DNA of 64,000 nucleotides, taken from assembly GCA_937949785.1 (NCBI GenBank), contig CALEDH010000008.1, positions 1 through 64,000 on the forward strand. The letters are read 5' to 3'. A program made the translations under genes and the position numbers. Below, piece by piece: positions 34,453 through 43,307 of this stretch. Numbering within the stretch: the first letter of the stretch is position 1; every line of letters starts with the position of its first letter. This DNA is from an uncultured Sulfolobales archaeon. GTDB lineage: Archaea; Thermoproteota; Thermoprotei_A; Sulfolobales; NBVN01. The notes under the pieces were generated by a model, which was not told the origin of the DNA, did not search any database, and worked only from the letters and a program-made list of their open reading frames with translations.

Positions 34453-35460
34453 TTGTGGGGTTCTAAAAGTTATTGGGTGTGTAAGATAGGTGATATCCTA
34501 CTAGCTAGGGCAGGTGATGTTGATATATGCGTTCCTAGGCACTACTTCGTAAGTTTTTTCTCAAGTCCTTACGCTTCACACCTACTTGGTAGGGCTGTTG
34601 ACATATCCACATCCCCTGAGTTCGGCGCTGAGTTCTACTCACCGGTTGCTGGGAGGGTTGTTAAGATTGTTAAGGTATTCACGGGTTTAGGGCCTTACTC
34701 TAAGTTTGACTACGTAATTTTCTTGAGAGTTGGGAGCTATTACGTGAAGTTAATGCATGTTAGACCTAAAGTCAGTGTCGGTGATTTAATTAGTTTAGGA
34801 GACGTCATCGGTAATTATATTAGGAGTAATTACTTCTCATACCACCACTTACCCCATGCACATTTAGAGGTTTTAAAGTATGTTACTTTAAGACCTACTA
34901 AGTCTATGGCTGTTAAAATAGGTGATGATGTGTTAAGGACTTTCAGAGATGCTAGTGAGTTAGGTATTAGTCTGGGGGAGTTAGAAGTCTTAAAAGTCTT
35001 TAAGGACTTCTCACTATGTAAGTCATCCACCCACCCTATAGCGTTAGCTGGAGGTATGCCGGTAATACCTCAAGGTGAGTTAGGCATCGGTGCTGGTTAT
35101 TTAGGGTTAATCCACATCAATTTAAAACCTCCTAAACACTGTGAGGTAAAATTGTTGGGTAGTAGTATCGGTTACACCGTACGTATTAGGGAGTGGTATT
35201 CGTTATTAAGCTGTGAGCGGGCTTCATTATTTTCAGACTGGTTCTTTAAGATGACATCTATTAGCAATGTTTTAGCGAATAGTGGTTGGGGAGGAGTTGA
35301 GGTCTACGTAAATGAATCTAGGGTTAAAGGCTTAGAATTCCTCCTAAGCGATGTATGTAATGTTAAGATTGTAGGGGATCTCAACTTAAGGCCGGGTTGT
35401 AGGGTTAGATTGAAGATAACCTCTAAGCGTAGTAGCCGATGCGAGACCGCCCCTACATAA
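34453..35460 (+). CDS. M23-like (lysostaphin-fold) peptidase-domain protein
   Basis: 335 aa. Residues ~40-140 match the M23 fold: SHLLGRAVDI supplies His43 and Asp50, SPVAGRVVKI and VSVGDLISLGDVIG are the family strands, and HAHLEV supplies His135/His137. These are the zinc ligands of M23 peptidases. Archaea lack murein, so the substrate is unknown. No signal peptide or TM segment is evident, so it is probably cytoplasmic. The remaining ~190 residues are unrecognised. The start is TTG 34453, or possibly GTG 34477. Confidence 0.65.
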   Translation: MWGSKSYWVCKIGDILLARAGDVDICVPRHYFVSFFSSPYASHLLGRAVDISTSPEFGAEFYSPVAGRVVKIVKVFTGLGPYSKFDYVIFLRVGSYYVKLMHVRPKVSVGDLISLGDVIGNYIRSNYFSYHHLPHAHLEVLKYVTLRPTKSMAVKIGDDVLRTFRDASELGISLGELEVLKVFKDFSLCKSSTHPIALAGGMPVIPQGELGIGAGYLGLIHINLKPPKHCEVKLLGSSIGYTVRIREWYSLLSCERASLFSDWFFKMTSISNVLANSGWGGVEVYVNESRVKGLEFLLSDVCNVKIVGDLNLRPGCRVRLKITSKRSSRCETAPT

Positions 35461-35521
35461 CTATATAAATTCTAATCTCTTATGGTCTGCCCTGCGGTGG
35501 AGAGCGCTATCTGCAAGTGTT

Positions 35522-35932
35522 TTAAGTAAGTCTATTCCTAATATCTAACCCTTCTAATAAGAAGATAAGTGAAGCTATAGATGATATGATTATAACGAAT
35601 ACTCTATCGGTGTTGAACCCCGAAGTTATTATGGTGATAATACTTCCTAAAGTTATCCCTAGGAAGAATACCGAGTATATGATTAGTTTAGGTATTAACC
35701 TCTTATGAATTATTAGGAAGCCTTCCAGAGGTACTGACTTATTGATGACGTACCCACTGCTTGACCTCTTAATTATCCCTAATTCTTCAAGCCTTTTTAA
35801 GTTATAATGTACAGTACTCACAGGTAGGTTTAAATCCCTAGCTAATTCCCTAACACCGAGCGGTGCCTCAGACTCGAAGAGCCTGAAGTATATCCTCAAA
35901 GCATTCCTACCTAATTCCTCAGCCTCACTCAA
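35522..35932 (-). CDS. Winged-helix regulator with two C-terminal membrane helices
   Basis: 136 aa. Residues ~10-65 form a winged helix (GVRELARDLNLPVSTVHYNLKRLEELGIIKRSSSG). Two hydrophobic segments follow (LIIYSVFFLGITLGSIITIIT and VFVIIISSIASLIFLLEG), so it is a membrane-tethered DNA-binding protein. It is divergent from the secreted beta-propeller gene, with a perfect inverted repeat between them that could be its operator. Confidence 0.75.
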   Translation of the reverse strand: MSEAEELGRNALRIYFRLFESEAPLGVRELARDLNLPVSTVHYNLKRLEELGIIKRSSSGYVINKSVPLEGFLIIHKRLIPKLIIYSVFFLGITLGSIITIITSGFNTDRVFVIIISSIASLIFLLEGLDIRNRLT

Positions 35933-35971
35933 AGTCCTTCCTCTCTTAATCGTGTTAATGTTAATATAAAC

Positions 35972-35999
35972 TAAGCGGTGTTCAGCTATTAGAACACCG
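35972..35999. promoter_or_regulatory. Perfect 10-bp inverted repeat between regulator and beta-propeller gene
   Basis: AGCGGTGTTC-AGCTATTA-GAACACCGCT, 10-bp arms with an 8-bp spacer. It lies just upstream of a TATA-like TTTATATT for the leftward regulator (start 35932) and ahead of the rightward gene (36045). It is GC-rich against AT-rich surroundings. It is best read as a candidate operator. Confidence 0.6.
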
Positions 36000-36044
36000 C
36001 TGTCTAAAGCTTAGAGTAATTAACCACGTATACGCAGTGTGTAG

Positions 36045-38180
36045 ATGGTGATTCATGTGGGGCGAAACGTGTTAGTTGTATTAGGGATTATAGCGTTGTT
36101 ATTAGGGACTTCAACACCTATATTGTTTAACACTTTGTTTAAGGTAGACCTAACTCGAAATCAGATTCAGAGTACGTCGGAAACCGCTACATTCACACCG
36201 TTGAGGGTAGATGAGTTAATTAGCGGTGAGTTGAAGACGTTTAAGTCATATGATAATGTAATAAATTACTTATTAGGACTGGATAGAGCTAGGACCTTAG
36301 CTAATGAGTTGATATCATCGCCCTTCAGCCTAGGTTTAGTGAGGACTGTGGCTGAGGGTGTGAAGCAGGGTTTAGCAGTAGATTCTGCGAGGACTCCGGG
36401 GACGAATATACAGGTATTAGGTGTTGACGAACCTGATGTGGTGAAGTGTGATGGTAATTTACTAGTAGTCGCATCGTCTTCTAAGGTGTACTTAGTCAGC
36501 GTTAAGGAGAAGGAGGTTTTAAATACTATAGTCTTTAAGAACGAGCAAGTAGGCGGTATGTTCCTACACGGTAATACCTTAATAGTGATTACGATATCTG
36601 AACCCATTGCCGTCCCACTAATCGTTGATTTAGGTCTGAAACACTACTATGACGTAGTAATACCTCCGGGAATTTCAAATACCTCAATATACCTATACGA
36701 TACGACGTCTCCTGAAAATCCTAAACTGAAGAGTAAGGTCATAGTTACCGGGTTATTAACTACTTCAAGGATGAGTGGAGGTTATGTCTACTTAATTACC
36801 TCACTACCGATGTTAAGACCTACCATACCCTTAGTTAATGATAGCCCTGTAAGGGCTGAGAACATCTTTAAGGTTGATTCAGAACCAACTACCTACACAA
36901 CTATAGTGGTTTTAGACGTGGTTAAGGGTGGTTACACGTCATACGCCTTCATGACAGGACATAGTAGTTGGCTTTACATGTCATTAAAGAACCTATACCT
37001 AGCTAGTAGTAAGGTACCATCTATATTAGAAGCATATAGAGCAGTTATAGAGGTATTAGTTAAGTACTTACCATCTGAGATCGCTTCTAAGGTTAGGAGT
37101 TATTTAGAGAGTGAGGACTTCAGGGAATGTATTGAAGTTATTTCAGACTATTTAAGCAGTTTAAGCTATGACGAAGTTAAGTACCTACTTACTAAGACCT
37201 CCGACGAGCTCAGCAATAGAATATTCAGTGAATACAGTAAGTTCTACGTGTTCTCAGTAAGTGGGGTAAATATCGAGTTGAGGGGGGGCTTCGAAGTTGC
37301 TGGTAGGGTCTTAGACCAATTCTCGATGGAGGAGGTTAGTAACTACTTTGTAGTGGCAACTACATCAACTAATTCAACTATAAAGATACGTTACGAACAA
37401 CCACCAATTATAATTTCACCCCTACCATATAGGGATGTTGTCGAAATAACCGAATGTAATGGAAGTATTTGTGTGACGAAGACCGTAACGCTTACGCAAA
37501 TCCCCAAACAACAGCTATATAAGCCTAGGGTATATGTCGACGTAGTGCCGGTAGGTATTGACGAAAACAACGTATTTACGGTGAATTTAAAGGAGTTGAA
37601 GGTTGTGGGTAGTCTGAGGGGTCTGGCTAAGGGGGAGAGGATATACTCATCCAGACTCATCGGTAATATACTCTACTTAGTGACATATAGGCAGGTTGAC
37701 CCATTATTTGCAATAGATATTTCCAACCCGGAAAAGCCGGAGGTATTAGGATATCTTAAGATACCTGGGTTTAGTGAGTACCTACACCCACTGCCTAACA
37801 GGAGGTTATTAGGGATAGGTGTTGAAGACGGTTTTAAGATATCATTATTCGATGTTTCAGATCCTACTAACATGCGGGAGATATCTAAGGTCGGAATAGC
37901 TAGTGCATGGAGTATCGCATACAGCGACCACCACGCAGTGACAGTAGACTTAGACAACGAATTAGTCTTCATACCGGTAAGTATTAGGAGGGGCACTCCA
38001 TCAGGGATCTTAGCTATCTCCTATAAAGGTGACGTGCTAACAACTAGAAAATTCATAGAACATGAAGGAGCTATAAGGACTACGTATGTCAATGATGAAC
38101 TCTACACGATATCACTGGACGTAGTTAAGGTTTTCAATATAAGAGGTTTAAACCTAATTAATGAAATTAAGCTAAGTTGA
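36045..38180 (+). CDS. Secreted/membrane-anchored beta-propeller protein (COG4880-like)
   Basis: 711 aa. An N-terminal hydrophobic segment (VLVVLGIIALLLGTSTPILF) acts as signal or anchor. The rest shows repeated beta-strand blades, including QVLGVDEPDVVKCDGNLLVVASSSKVYLV at the start and GYLKIPGFSEYLHPL with LFDVSDPTN toward the end, the pattern of the COG4880 C-terminal beta-propeller (PF09826-type) proteins. A Cys pair sits in ECNGSICVTK. It is extracytoplasmic with unknown ligand. The divergent membrane-bound regulator and inverted repeat suggest it is regulated by an envelope signal. Confidence 0.8.
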   Translation: MVIHVGRNVLVVLGIIALLLGTSTPILFNTLFKVDLTRNQIQSTSETATFTPLRVDELISGELKTFKSYDNVINYLLGLDRARTLANELISSPFSLGLVRTVAEGVKQGLAVDSARTPGTNIQVLGVDEPDVVKCDGNLLVVASSSKVYLVSVKEKEVLNTIVFKNEQVGGMFLHGNTLIVITISEPIAVPLIVDLGLKHYYDVVIPPGISNTSIYLYDTTSPENPKLKSKVIVTGLLTTSRMSGGYVYLITSLPMLRPTIPLVNDSPVRAENIFKVDSEPTTYTTIVVLDVVKGGYTSYAFMTGHSSWLYMSLKNLYLASSKVPSILEAYRAVIEVLVKYLPSEIASKVRSYLESEDFRECIEVISDYLSSLSYDEVKYLLTKTSDELSNRIFSEYSKFYVFSVSGVNIELRGGFEVAGRVLDQFSMEEVSNYFVVATTSTNSTIKIRYEQPPIIISPLPYRDVVEITECNGSICVTKTVTLTQIPKQQLYKPRVYVDVVPVGIDENNVFTVNLKELKVVGSLRGLAKGERIYSSRLIGNILYLVTYRQVDPLFAIDISNPEKPEVLGYLKIPGFSEYLHPLPNRRLLGIGVEDGFKISLFDVSDPTNMREISKVGIASAWSIAYSDHHAVTVDLDNELVFIPVSIRRGTPSGILAISYKGDVLTTRKFIEHEGAIRTTYVNDELYTISLDVVKVFNIRGLNLINEIKLS

Positions 38181-38261
38181 ATGTTAAAACAACGTTTTCA
38201 TTATTATAATATTATATAAGTAATATAACGTTGACATATATTAAGAGTAAGTGGTGTAGGT

Positions 38262-38681
38262 ATGTTCCAGAGGTATATCATATATCTTACAATCACCATC
38301 ACACTACTATTGCTTCCCATAGTAGTAGCTGCCCAACCTGAGACGGGGATCAACTTTACAGACATACTTGAGGATGTTATAAGAAATCCTAGAATGTTAA
38401 TAGTTATGGGTATTCAGTTCATGATGGGTTTAGGCTTAGGTTACTACGCTTCAAAAGCTCTTAAGTACATCTTAGCTTTAATAGCTATTCTAGTTTTAGG
38501 GACTGTTCTCTCTGTATGGAGCATAGGCTCATCACCTGAGAGCTTCCTCACAGAACTTTACATTAACTTTAGAGAACTAATACCATACATACTCACATTC
38601 CTACAACTGTTGGGCATAATGACTATAGGTCCGGTAACACTTGGATTCATAGTAGGAGTTCTGTTAGCGATAAGGAAGTAA
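38262..38681 (+). CDS. Small membrane protein with signal peptide
   Basis: 139 aa. A signal-like start (YIIYLTITITLLLLPIVVAAQPE) is followed by three or so membrane segments, including a Gly-rich one (MLIVMGIQFMMGLGLGYYASKAL). The pattern of Gly-rich helices faintly recalls FUN14-type proteins, but I cannot assign it. GTGGTG is 8 nt before the ATG. It is 81 nt downstream of the beta-propeller gene. Confidence 0.6.
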   Translation: MFQRYIIYLTITITLLLLPIVVAAQPETGINFTDILEDVIRNPRMLIVMGIQFMMGLGLGYYASKALKYILALIAILVLGTVLSVWSIGSSPESFLTELYINFRELIPYILTFLQLLGIMTIGPVTLGFIVGVLLAIRK

Positions 38682-38867
38682 AAATACTTAAAACAGTGTT
38701 TAGCGCTTCGGTACGTCAATTACATAATTTTTTATATCGAGTTAGGTAGGATTTTCTTTGATCTTAACTACCTCTACGTTAAATGCTGATGTTTAATCAG
38801 TAATTTATAACATTTACAGCAGATCCAGATATAGCTATGTGTAGGAAGCATCAATAATGTTACGAAT

Positions 38868-40238
38868 TTAAGTGTTTATAGGCTTTATTATCGGTTTTAA
38901 CCAACTACACCTTAATATCCATCCAAGCGCTAATAAGCCTGCTATAACGTTACTTATTGACATACCGATCCAAAGCCCTTTAACACCAATGTTAAGAGGT
39001 CCTGGGCCGAATAAGTAAGCTAGTGCATTCCTAAGTACCCATAATCTTAGAATGCTTAAGAACATAATTATCTTTGTATGTCCTGATGCAGTAGCAATAG
39101 CAAACGCTGTTCTAAGTATTGTGAAAAATATTATTGAGGGCCCCATGTATAGGACGAAATCAGCTGCATTTTGAATTACTTCAACATCTGAAGGTGTGAA
39201 TAGTGAGACTATTTCAAACCTTAGAAGTATGTAGCTGAGGATTCCAGTACTAGTTATTAGTACGCCGTAGGTAAGTGTTCTATATACTACCTTCTTAGCC
39301 CTACTAAGCATTTCAGCACCTAGGCTCTGACCGATCATCGTAGTAGCAGCGCTAAGCAAGCTTCCAACAAATATATCCAGAAGTCCTAGAGGCCTATCAC
39401 CTATTCCCCATGATGCGAGGGCAGCACTACCCATAAGGCTTATAATTCCCGCTAGGACTGTAAACCCGGCTGCCTCACCAACTGATGAGATAGAGATTGG
39501 AAGCCCTATCCTAATTAACTTCTTCAACAATTCTTGATGGGGCTTTAGGTGGGAGAAACTTAGGTTCACCCATCTAGTACCTCTGACTAGGAGGTAGATT
39601 ATTATTGAGATAGCAATTAAATTACTGATTAATGTAGCTATAGCTGCACCAGCAATACCTAGGTGAGGTAGTGGGCCTAAGCCAAATATAAGTATAGGGT
39701 CTAAGACTACGTTCATAAGCACTCCAACTACAGTTACTTTCATCGGCGTTACCGTATCTCCAGTAGCGCTGAAGATCAGTATTGCAGAGTCCATTAAACC
39801 ATATGTGATGAATCCCAAAGCGAATATCCTTCCGTAGGTTACTGCATCCGGTATAACCTCGTGAGGAACTCCGAGTAATTGTAGGAGTGGTTGAATTGCT
39901 ATGTATGCAGCTAACGTGATTGGAATTCCAGTTAATAGCACTATGAGGATTACTTGACCGGCAGCCCTCATAGATAGGTTGTACTCCCTAGCACCCCAAT
40001 ACTGAGATACTAATGAAATGCCAGCCTGTAGTAGTCCTGCTAATCCGCTAATTACTAAGAAGATGATAGGCCATGTAGCATTGATAGCTGCTAAGGCATT
40101 CCTGCCAAGCCTTCCCAACCAGAACATATCAGTTAGGTTGTAGGTTATATGTAGCGCTTGTATCACAGCTATAGGAAGCCCTAACTTAAGCATTGCCCTC
40201 ATAACCGAAACCTTTAACACCCATTCCTTATCATCCAC
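38868..40238 (-). CDS. MATE-family multidrug/metabolite exporter
   Basis: 456 aa with about 12 membrane helices in two related halves. TDMFWLGRLGRNALAAIN and the matched VLAGIISLMGSAALASWGIGDRPLG are MATE hallmarks, as is QYWGAREYN/GQSLGAEML in each half. It exports cations or drugs using an ion gradient. I use GTG 40238, with AGGTG upstream, rather than GTG 40247. It is transcribed alone. Confidence 0.9.
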   Translation of the reverse strand: MDDKEWVLKVSVMRAMLKLGLPIAVIQALHITYNLTDMFWLGRLGRNALAAINATWPIIFLVISGLAGLLQAGISLVSQYWGAREYNLSMRAAGQVILIVLLTGIPITLAAYIAIQPLLQLLGVPHEVIPDAVTYGRIFALGFITYGLMDSAILIFSATGDTVTPMKVTVVGVLMNVVLDPILIFGLGPLPHLGIAGAAIATLISNLIAISIIIYLLVRGTRWVNLSFSHLKPHQELLKKLIRIGLPISISSVGEAAGFTVLAGIISLMGSAALASWGIGDRPLGLLDIFVGSLLSAATTMIGQSLGAEMLSRAKKVVYRTLTYGVLITSTGILSYILLRFEIVSLFTPSDVEVIQNAADFVLYMGPSIIFFTILRTAFAIATASGHTKIIMFLSILRLWVLRNALAYLFGPGPLNIGVKGLWIGMSISNVIAGLLALGWILRCSWLKPIIKPINT

Positions 40239-40389
40239 ATAAAACACCTGCAGCTGCTATTCATATAGTCGTAGCTATATTTACGTCTAAATCTAAGCTA
40301 TATTAGGTTCTCATAGATTTAAGCGTTATTTTACTTATTTACTCTAAATAAATACGTAGAATGTTTAATTAACTCTTCTCATCATTACT

Positions 40390-41595
40390 ATGGGGGATAC
40401 CATGTCCTTAGACTATGTCGAGAATAGGATCCTCGAGTATTCGCGTAGTCTAAGTAGTTACGTAATTGATTTAAGGAGGAAAACTCATATGTACCCAGAG
40501 TTAAGGTTTGAGGAGTTTAAGACCTCGCAATTAGTTCTTAATGAACTTAACTCTATGGGTATCCAAGCTTACAGAGCTGCTGGTACAGGTGTTATAGGGT
40601 TGATTAAGGGTATGGAGGGAGGCGACGTCGTTGCTCTGAGGGCTGATATGGATGCGTTACCTATTCAAGAGGAGAACGACGTTCCATATAGGTCTAGGAT
40701 TCCCGGTAAGATGCATGCTTGCGGTCACGATGCCCACGTAGCTATGTTATTAGGTGCTGCTAAGGTCTTAAGCGAGTTTAAGGACTACTTAAGAGGCTCT
40801 GTTAAGCTAATATTCCAACCTGCTGAGGAGGGCGGTGCAGGTGCTAGGAGGCTCGTTGATGAAGGAGTTCTAGATGATGTTAAGGCTATCTACGGTATTC
40901 ACGTATGGGCTGAACTACCTTCAGGTGTGATAGCAACTAGGAAAGGACCTATGAATGCTTCAGCAACCTCATTTATGATTAGGATTAAAGGTTTAGGAGG
41001 TCATGCAGCACATCCAGAATTAACTAAAGACCCGACAACACCAGCTGTAGATATCTGCAGCGCCATCCAGAAAGTAGTGTCTAGGAATGTAGATCCTTTC
41101 ACACCTATAGTTATCTCAACACCTAGATTTGAAGGCAGCAATGCAAGTAATGTGATACCGGATGAGGTTAAGATCTATGGGACATTAAGAGTTTTCGATA
41201 TGGACTTAAGAGATAAGGTGTTAAAGAGATTAGAAACTATAGTTAGGCATTATTCACTTGCTTGGGAATGTGAGGGTAGCTTAGAAGTTACTGAGATCAC
41301 ATACCCACCGGTCATAAATAGCTCAGAACACGCTGAATTCGTCATGGAAATAGCTAAGAAGTTAGGGGGGGTTAGAGAGGCATCTATGAGCATGGGTGCT
41401 GAGGACTTCTCATACTACCTCCAGAAAGTTGGGGGAGCGTTCATAGTTCTAGGAATTAAAAACGAGGGTAAGGGAATAATATACCCACATCACCATCCTA
41501 AGTTCGATGTCGATGAAGACGTGCTCTGGAAGGGGGCAGCGCTGCATGCCTTGCTAGCATATAATTACTTAAAACTAGGAGGTACCAGGCATTAA
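40390..41595 (+). CDS. M20-family amidohydrolase/carboxypeptidase (CpsA/hippurate hydrolase-like)
   Basis: 401 aa. Metal-site motifs are MHACGHDAHVAMLLGAAK and FQPAEEGGAGARRLV, followed by IYGIHVWAELPSG and MGAEDFSYYLQKVGGAF, all of the M20D amidohydrolase group. It cleaves N-acyl amino acids or short peptides. Sulfolobus CpsA is a close relative in type. It is unlinked to lysK functionally, although both are M20. The start is ATG 40390 or 40402. Confidence 0.9.
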   Translation: MGDTMSLDYVENRILEYSRSLSSYVIDLRRKTHMYPELRFEEFKTSQLVLNELNSMGIQAYRAAGTGVIGLIKGMEGGDVVALRADMDALPIQEENDVPYRSRIPGKMHACGHDAHVAMLLGAAKVLSEFKDYLRGSVKLIFQPAEEGGAGARRLVDEGVLDDVKAIYGIHVWAELPSGVIATRKGPMNASATSFMIRIKGLGGHAAHPELTKDPTTPAVDICSAIQKVVSRNVDPFTPIVISTPRFEGSNASNVIPDEVKIYGTLRVFDMDLRDKVLKRLETIVRHYSLAWECEGSLEVTEITYPPVINSSEHAEFVMEIAKKLGGVREASMSMGAEDFSYYLQKVGGAFIVLGIKNEGKGIIYPHHHPKFDVDEDVLWKGAALHALLAYNYLKLGGTRH

Positions 41596-41825
41596 TAACG
41601 TATCCTACCTAACAGTCAGCATCATACCCCTTATAACATCAACATTAGAATGCCGATCAGTAGAACCTCATAGACAGTCGTTTAAGCTTATATACAAACT
41701 ACCCGCTTCTTAGCGGTGAAACATACATAGAGGTCGAATACGTACTTCGTAAGGTATGAAGCACTTTAAAATCTCTAGAAAAACAGTTATATTCCTAAAT
41801 CTAAAAATCATATGTGGTTGTACAT

Positions 41826-42935
41826 ATGAGTATTCAGGAAAATCATGAGTCACCTGGTTATGTAAGGATTAGTACTGCGGCTGACATCGTATTAGGCTTT
41901 ACGTCGGGGAGGTTCTATAGGAATGCCTTCCCATACTGTATAAACTTACTCCTCCACTTTAATGATGGCTGTAGAGCTAATTGCCTATACTGCGGGCAGG
42001 CAAGAGAGATCAGCACATCACCGATATGTAAGTCGTTAATAAGGGTTGAATGGCCTATAAGGAAGTTAGAAGACATCATTGAAAGGCTTAACGCGTTTGT
42101 CTACAGCGGTTGTTCTTTAAGACCTTACAGAGTCTGCGTTGCATCGATATCTAATCCTAGGGCTGTGGAGGCCGAGGTAGAAGTTATTAGGAGGATTTAC
42201 AGTGAGGTTAGGATACCGCTCTCAGCTCTAATAACCCCTACACTCTTCTTAAAGGATAGCATGAAGGAGTTGAAGGCAGCTGGTGCGGAGCGTTTAGGGA
42301 TAGCGATTGATTGTGCTAGTGAGCACTTATTCGAAATCCTTAGGGGTAGGAAGGTTAGGGGAATACATTCCTGGAAGAGACATCTTGAAGGGGTTAGAGA
42401 GGGGGTTGAGGTGATGGGTAAGGGAAGGGTTGGAATCCATCTGATCATCGGCCTAGGTGAGACTGAGGAAGAAGCAGTTAAACTCATTCAATGGGCTCAT
42501 GATGTAGGAGCTGAAACACATTTATTCTCCTTCTATCCGGAGGAGGAGTCAGTCTTAAGTAATTGGGTTAGACCGCCCATAGGGCAGTATAGAAGGGTCC
42601 AACTAGCGAGGTACTTAATAAACACTGAGATAAGTAGGTATGAATCGATGAGGTTTAACAGTTCTGGGCAAGTAGTTGATTACGGCATACCAAGAAGCGT
42701 ATTAGAAGAAGCGATTAGTACGGGCATACCATTCGTAACGTCAGGCTGTCCTGGCTGTAATAGGCCGTATGCTAATGAGAGACCTAGTGAGAGGCCTAGG
42801 AACTATCCATACGTTCCTAAGGGGAGGGAATTAGAGATTATTAGGAAGGAGTTAAATTCCTACGAACCTATAGGTAATAATTACGAGAAATTAATGGCGT
42901 ATCTAAGTAGGGTCTTAATAAGCACTCCACATTAA
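41826..42935 (+). CDS. Radical SAM lipoyl synthase component, LipS1/LipS2 type (locus 2)
   Basis: 369 aa from ATG 41826; the ORF track begins 4 codons earlier at GTG. It has the radical SAM cluster motif CRANCLYC and the C-terminal GCPGCNRPYANE ... NYP block shared with the protein at 1158-2138, making these the paralogous pair. It sits at the edge of locus 2, separated from its partner (44823) by hypD and hypC on the other strand. An upstream TATA-like GTTATATTCC is near 41783-41792. Role: probable insertion of one lipoyl sulfur, perhaps for a different client protein than locus 1. Confidence 0.7.
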   Translation: MSIQENHESPGYVRISTAADIVLGFTSGRFYRNAFPYCINLLLHFNDGCRANCLYCGQAREISTSPICKSLIRVEWPIRKLEDIIERLNAFVYSGCSLRPYRVCVASISNPRAVEAEVEVIRRIYSEVRIPLSALITPTLFLKDSMKELKAAGAERLGIAIDCASEHLFEILRGRKVRGIHSWKRHLEGVREGVEVMGKGRVGIHLIIGLGETEEEAVKLIQWAHDVGAETHLFSFYPEEESVLSNWVRPPIGQYRRVQLARYLINTEISRYESMRFNSSGQVVDYGIPRSVLEEAISTGIPFVTSGCPGCNRPYANERPSERPRNYPYVPKGRELEIIRKELNSYEPIGNNYEKLMAYLSRVLISTPH

Positions 42936-42979
42936 ATCATAGCAAAACCTTTTTATAGTAATTAAACTCTCTAATTAAG

Positions 42980-43306
42980 TCAGCCTAACTTCAAACGACT
43001 CCTTACGTCTACGTTAAGGGAATTTAAGACATCCTTAAATTCTTCAAACACTCTCTCTCTTGCCTCAGATTCCTCAAGTCCTTCATCTACATAACTCACT
43101 ATCTGTAATTCCATAAGAGTTAGTAAGCTTTCGACGAATTCCTCCTCACTTAACTTCCCTATCACTAACCCTGCGTGAACTATGACGTAATCTCCGATAT
43201 CAACGTCATCAACGCTTAATATAGCATCTATTAACGTACCTCCCACTCTTACTTTAGCGTACATCCCATCGATCTCCACTACTTTACCAGGAACACCCCA
43301 ACACAT
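42980..43306 (-). CDS. hypC: Hydrogenase maturation chaperone HypC
   Basis: 108 aa. Begins with MCWGVPGKVVEIDG, where Cys2 is the HypC ligand, followed by the beta-barrel VGGTLIDAILSVDDVDIGDYVIVHAGLVIGKL. With HypD it carries the Fe(CN)2CO unit for [NiFe]-hydrogenases. The ~40-residue C-terminal extension (after EEEFVESLLTLMEL) is longer than usual. It lies 1 nt downstream of hypD. No hydrogenase or other hyp gene is in the window. Confidence 0.9.
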   Translation of the reverse strand: MCWGVPGKVVEIDGMYAKVRVGGTLIDAILSVDDVDIGDYVIVHAGLVIGKLSEEEFVESLLTLMELQIVSYVDEGLEESEARERVFEEFKDVLNSLNVDVRSRLKLG

Positions 43307-43307
43307 C

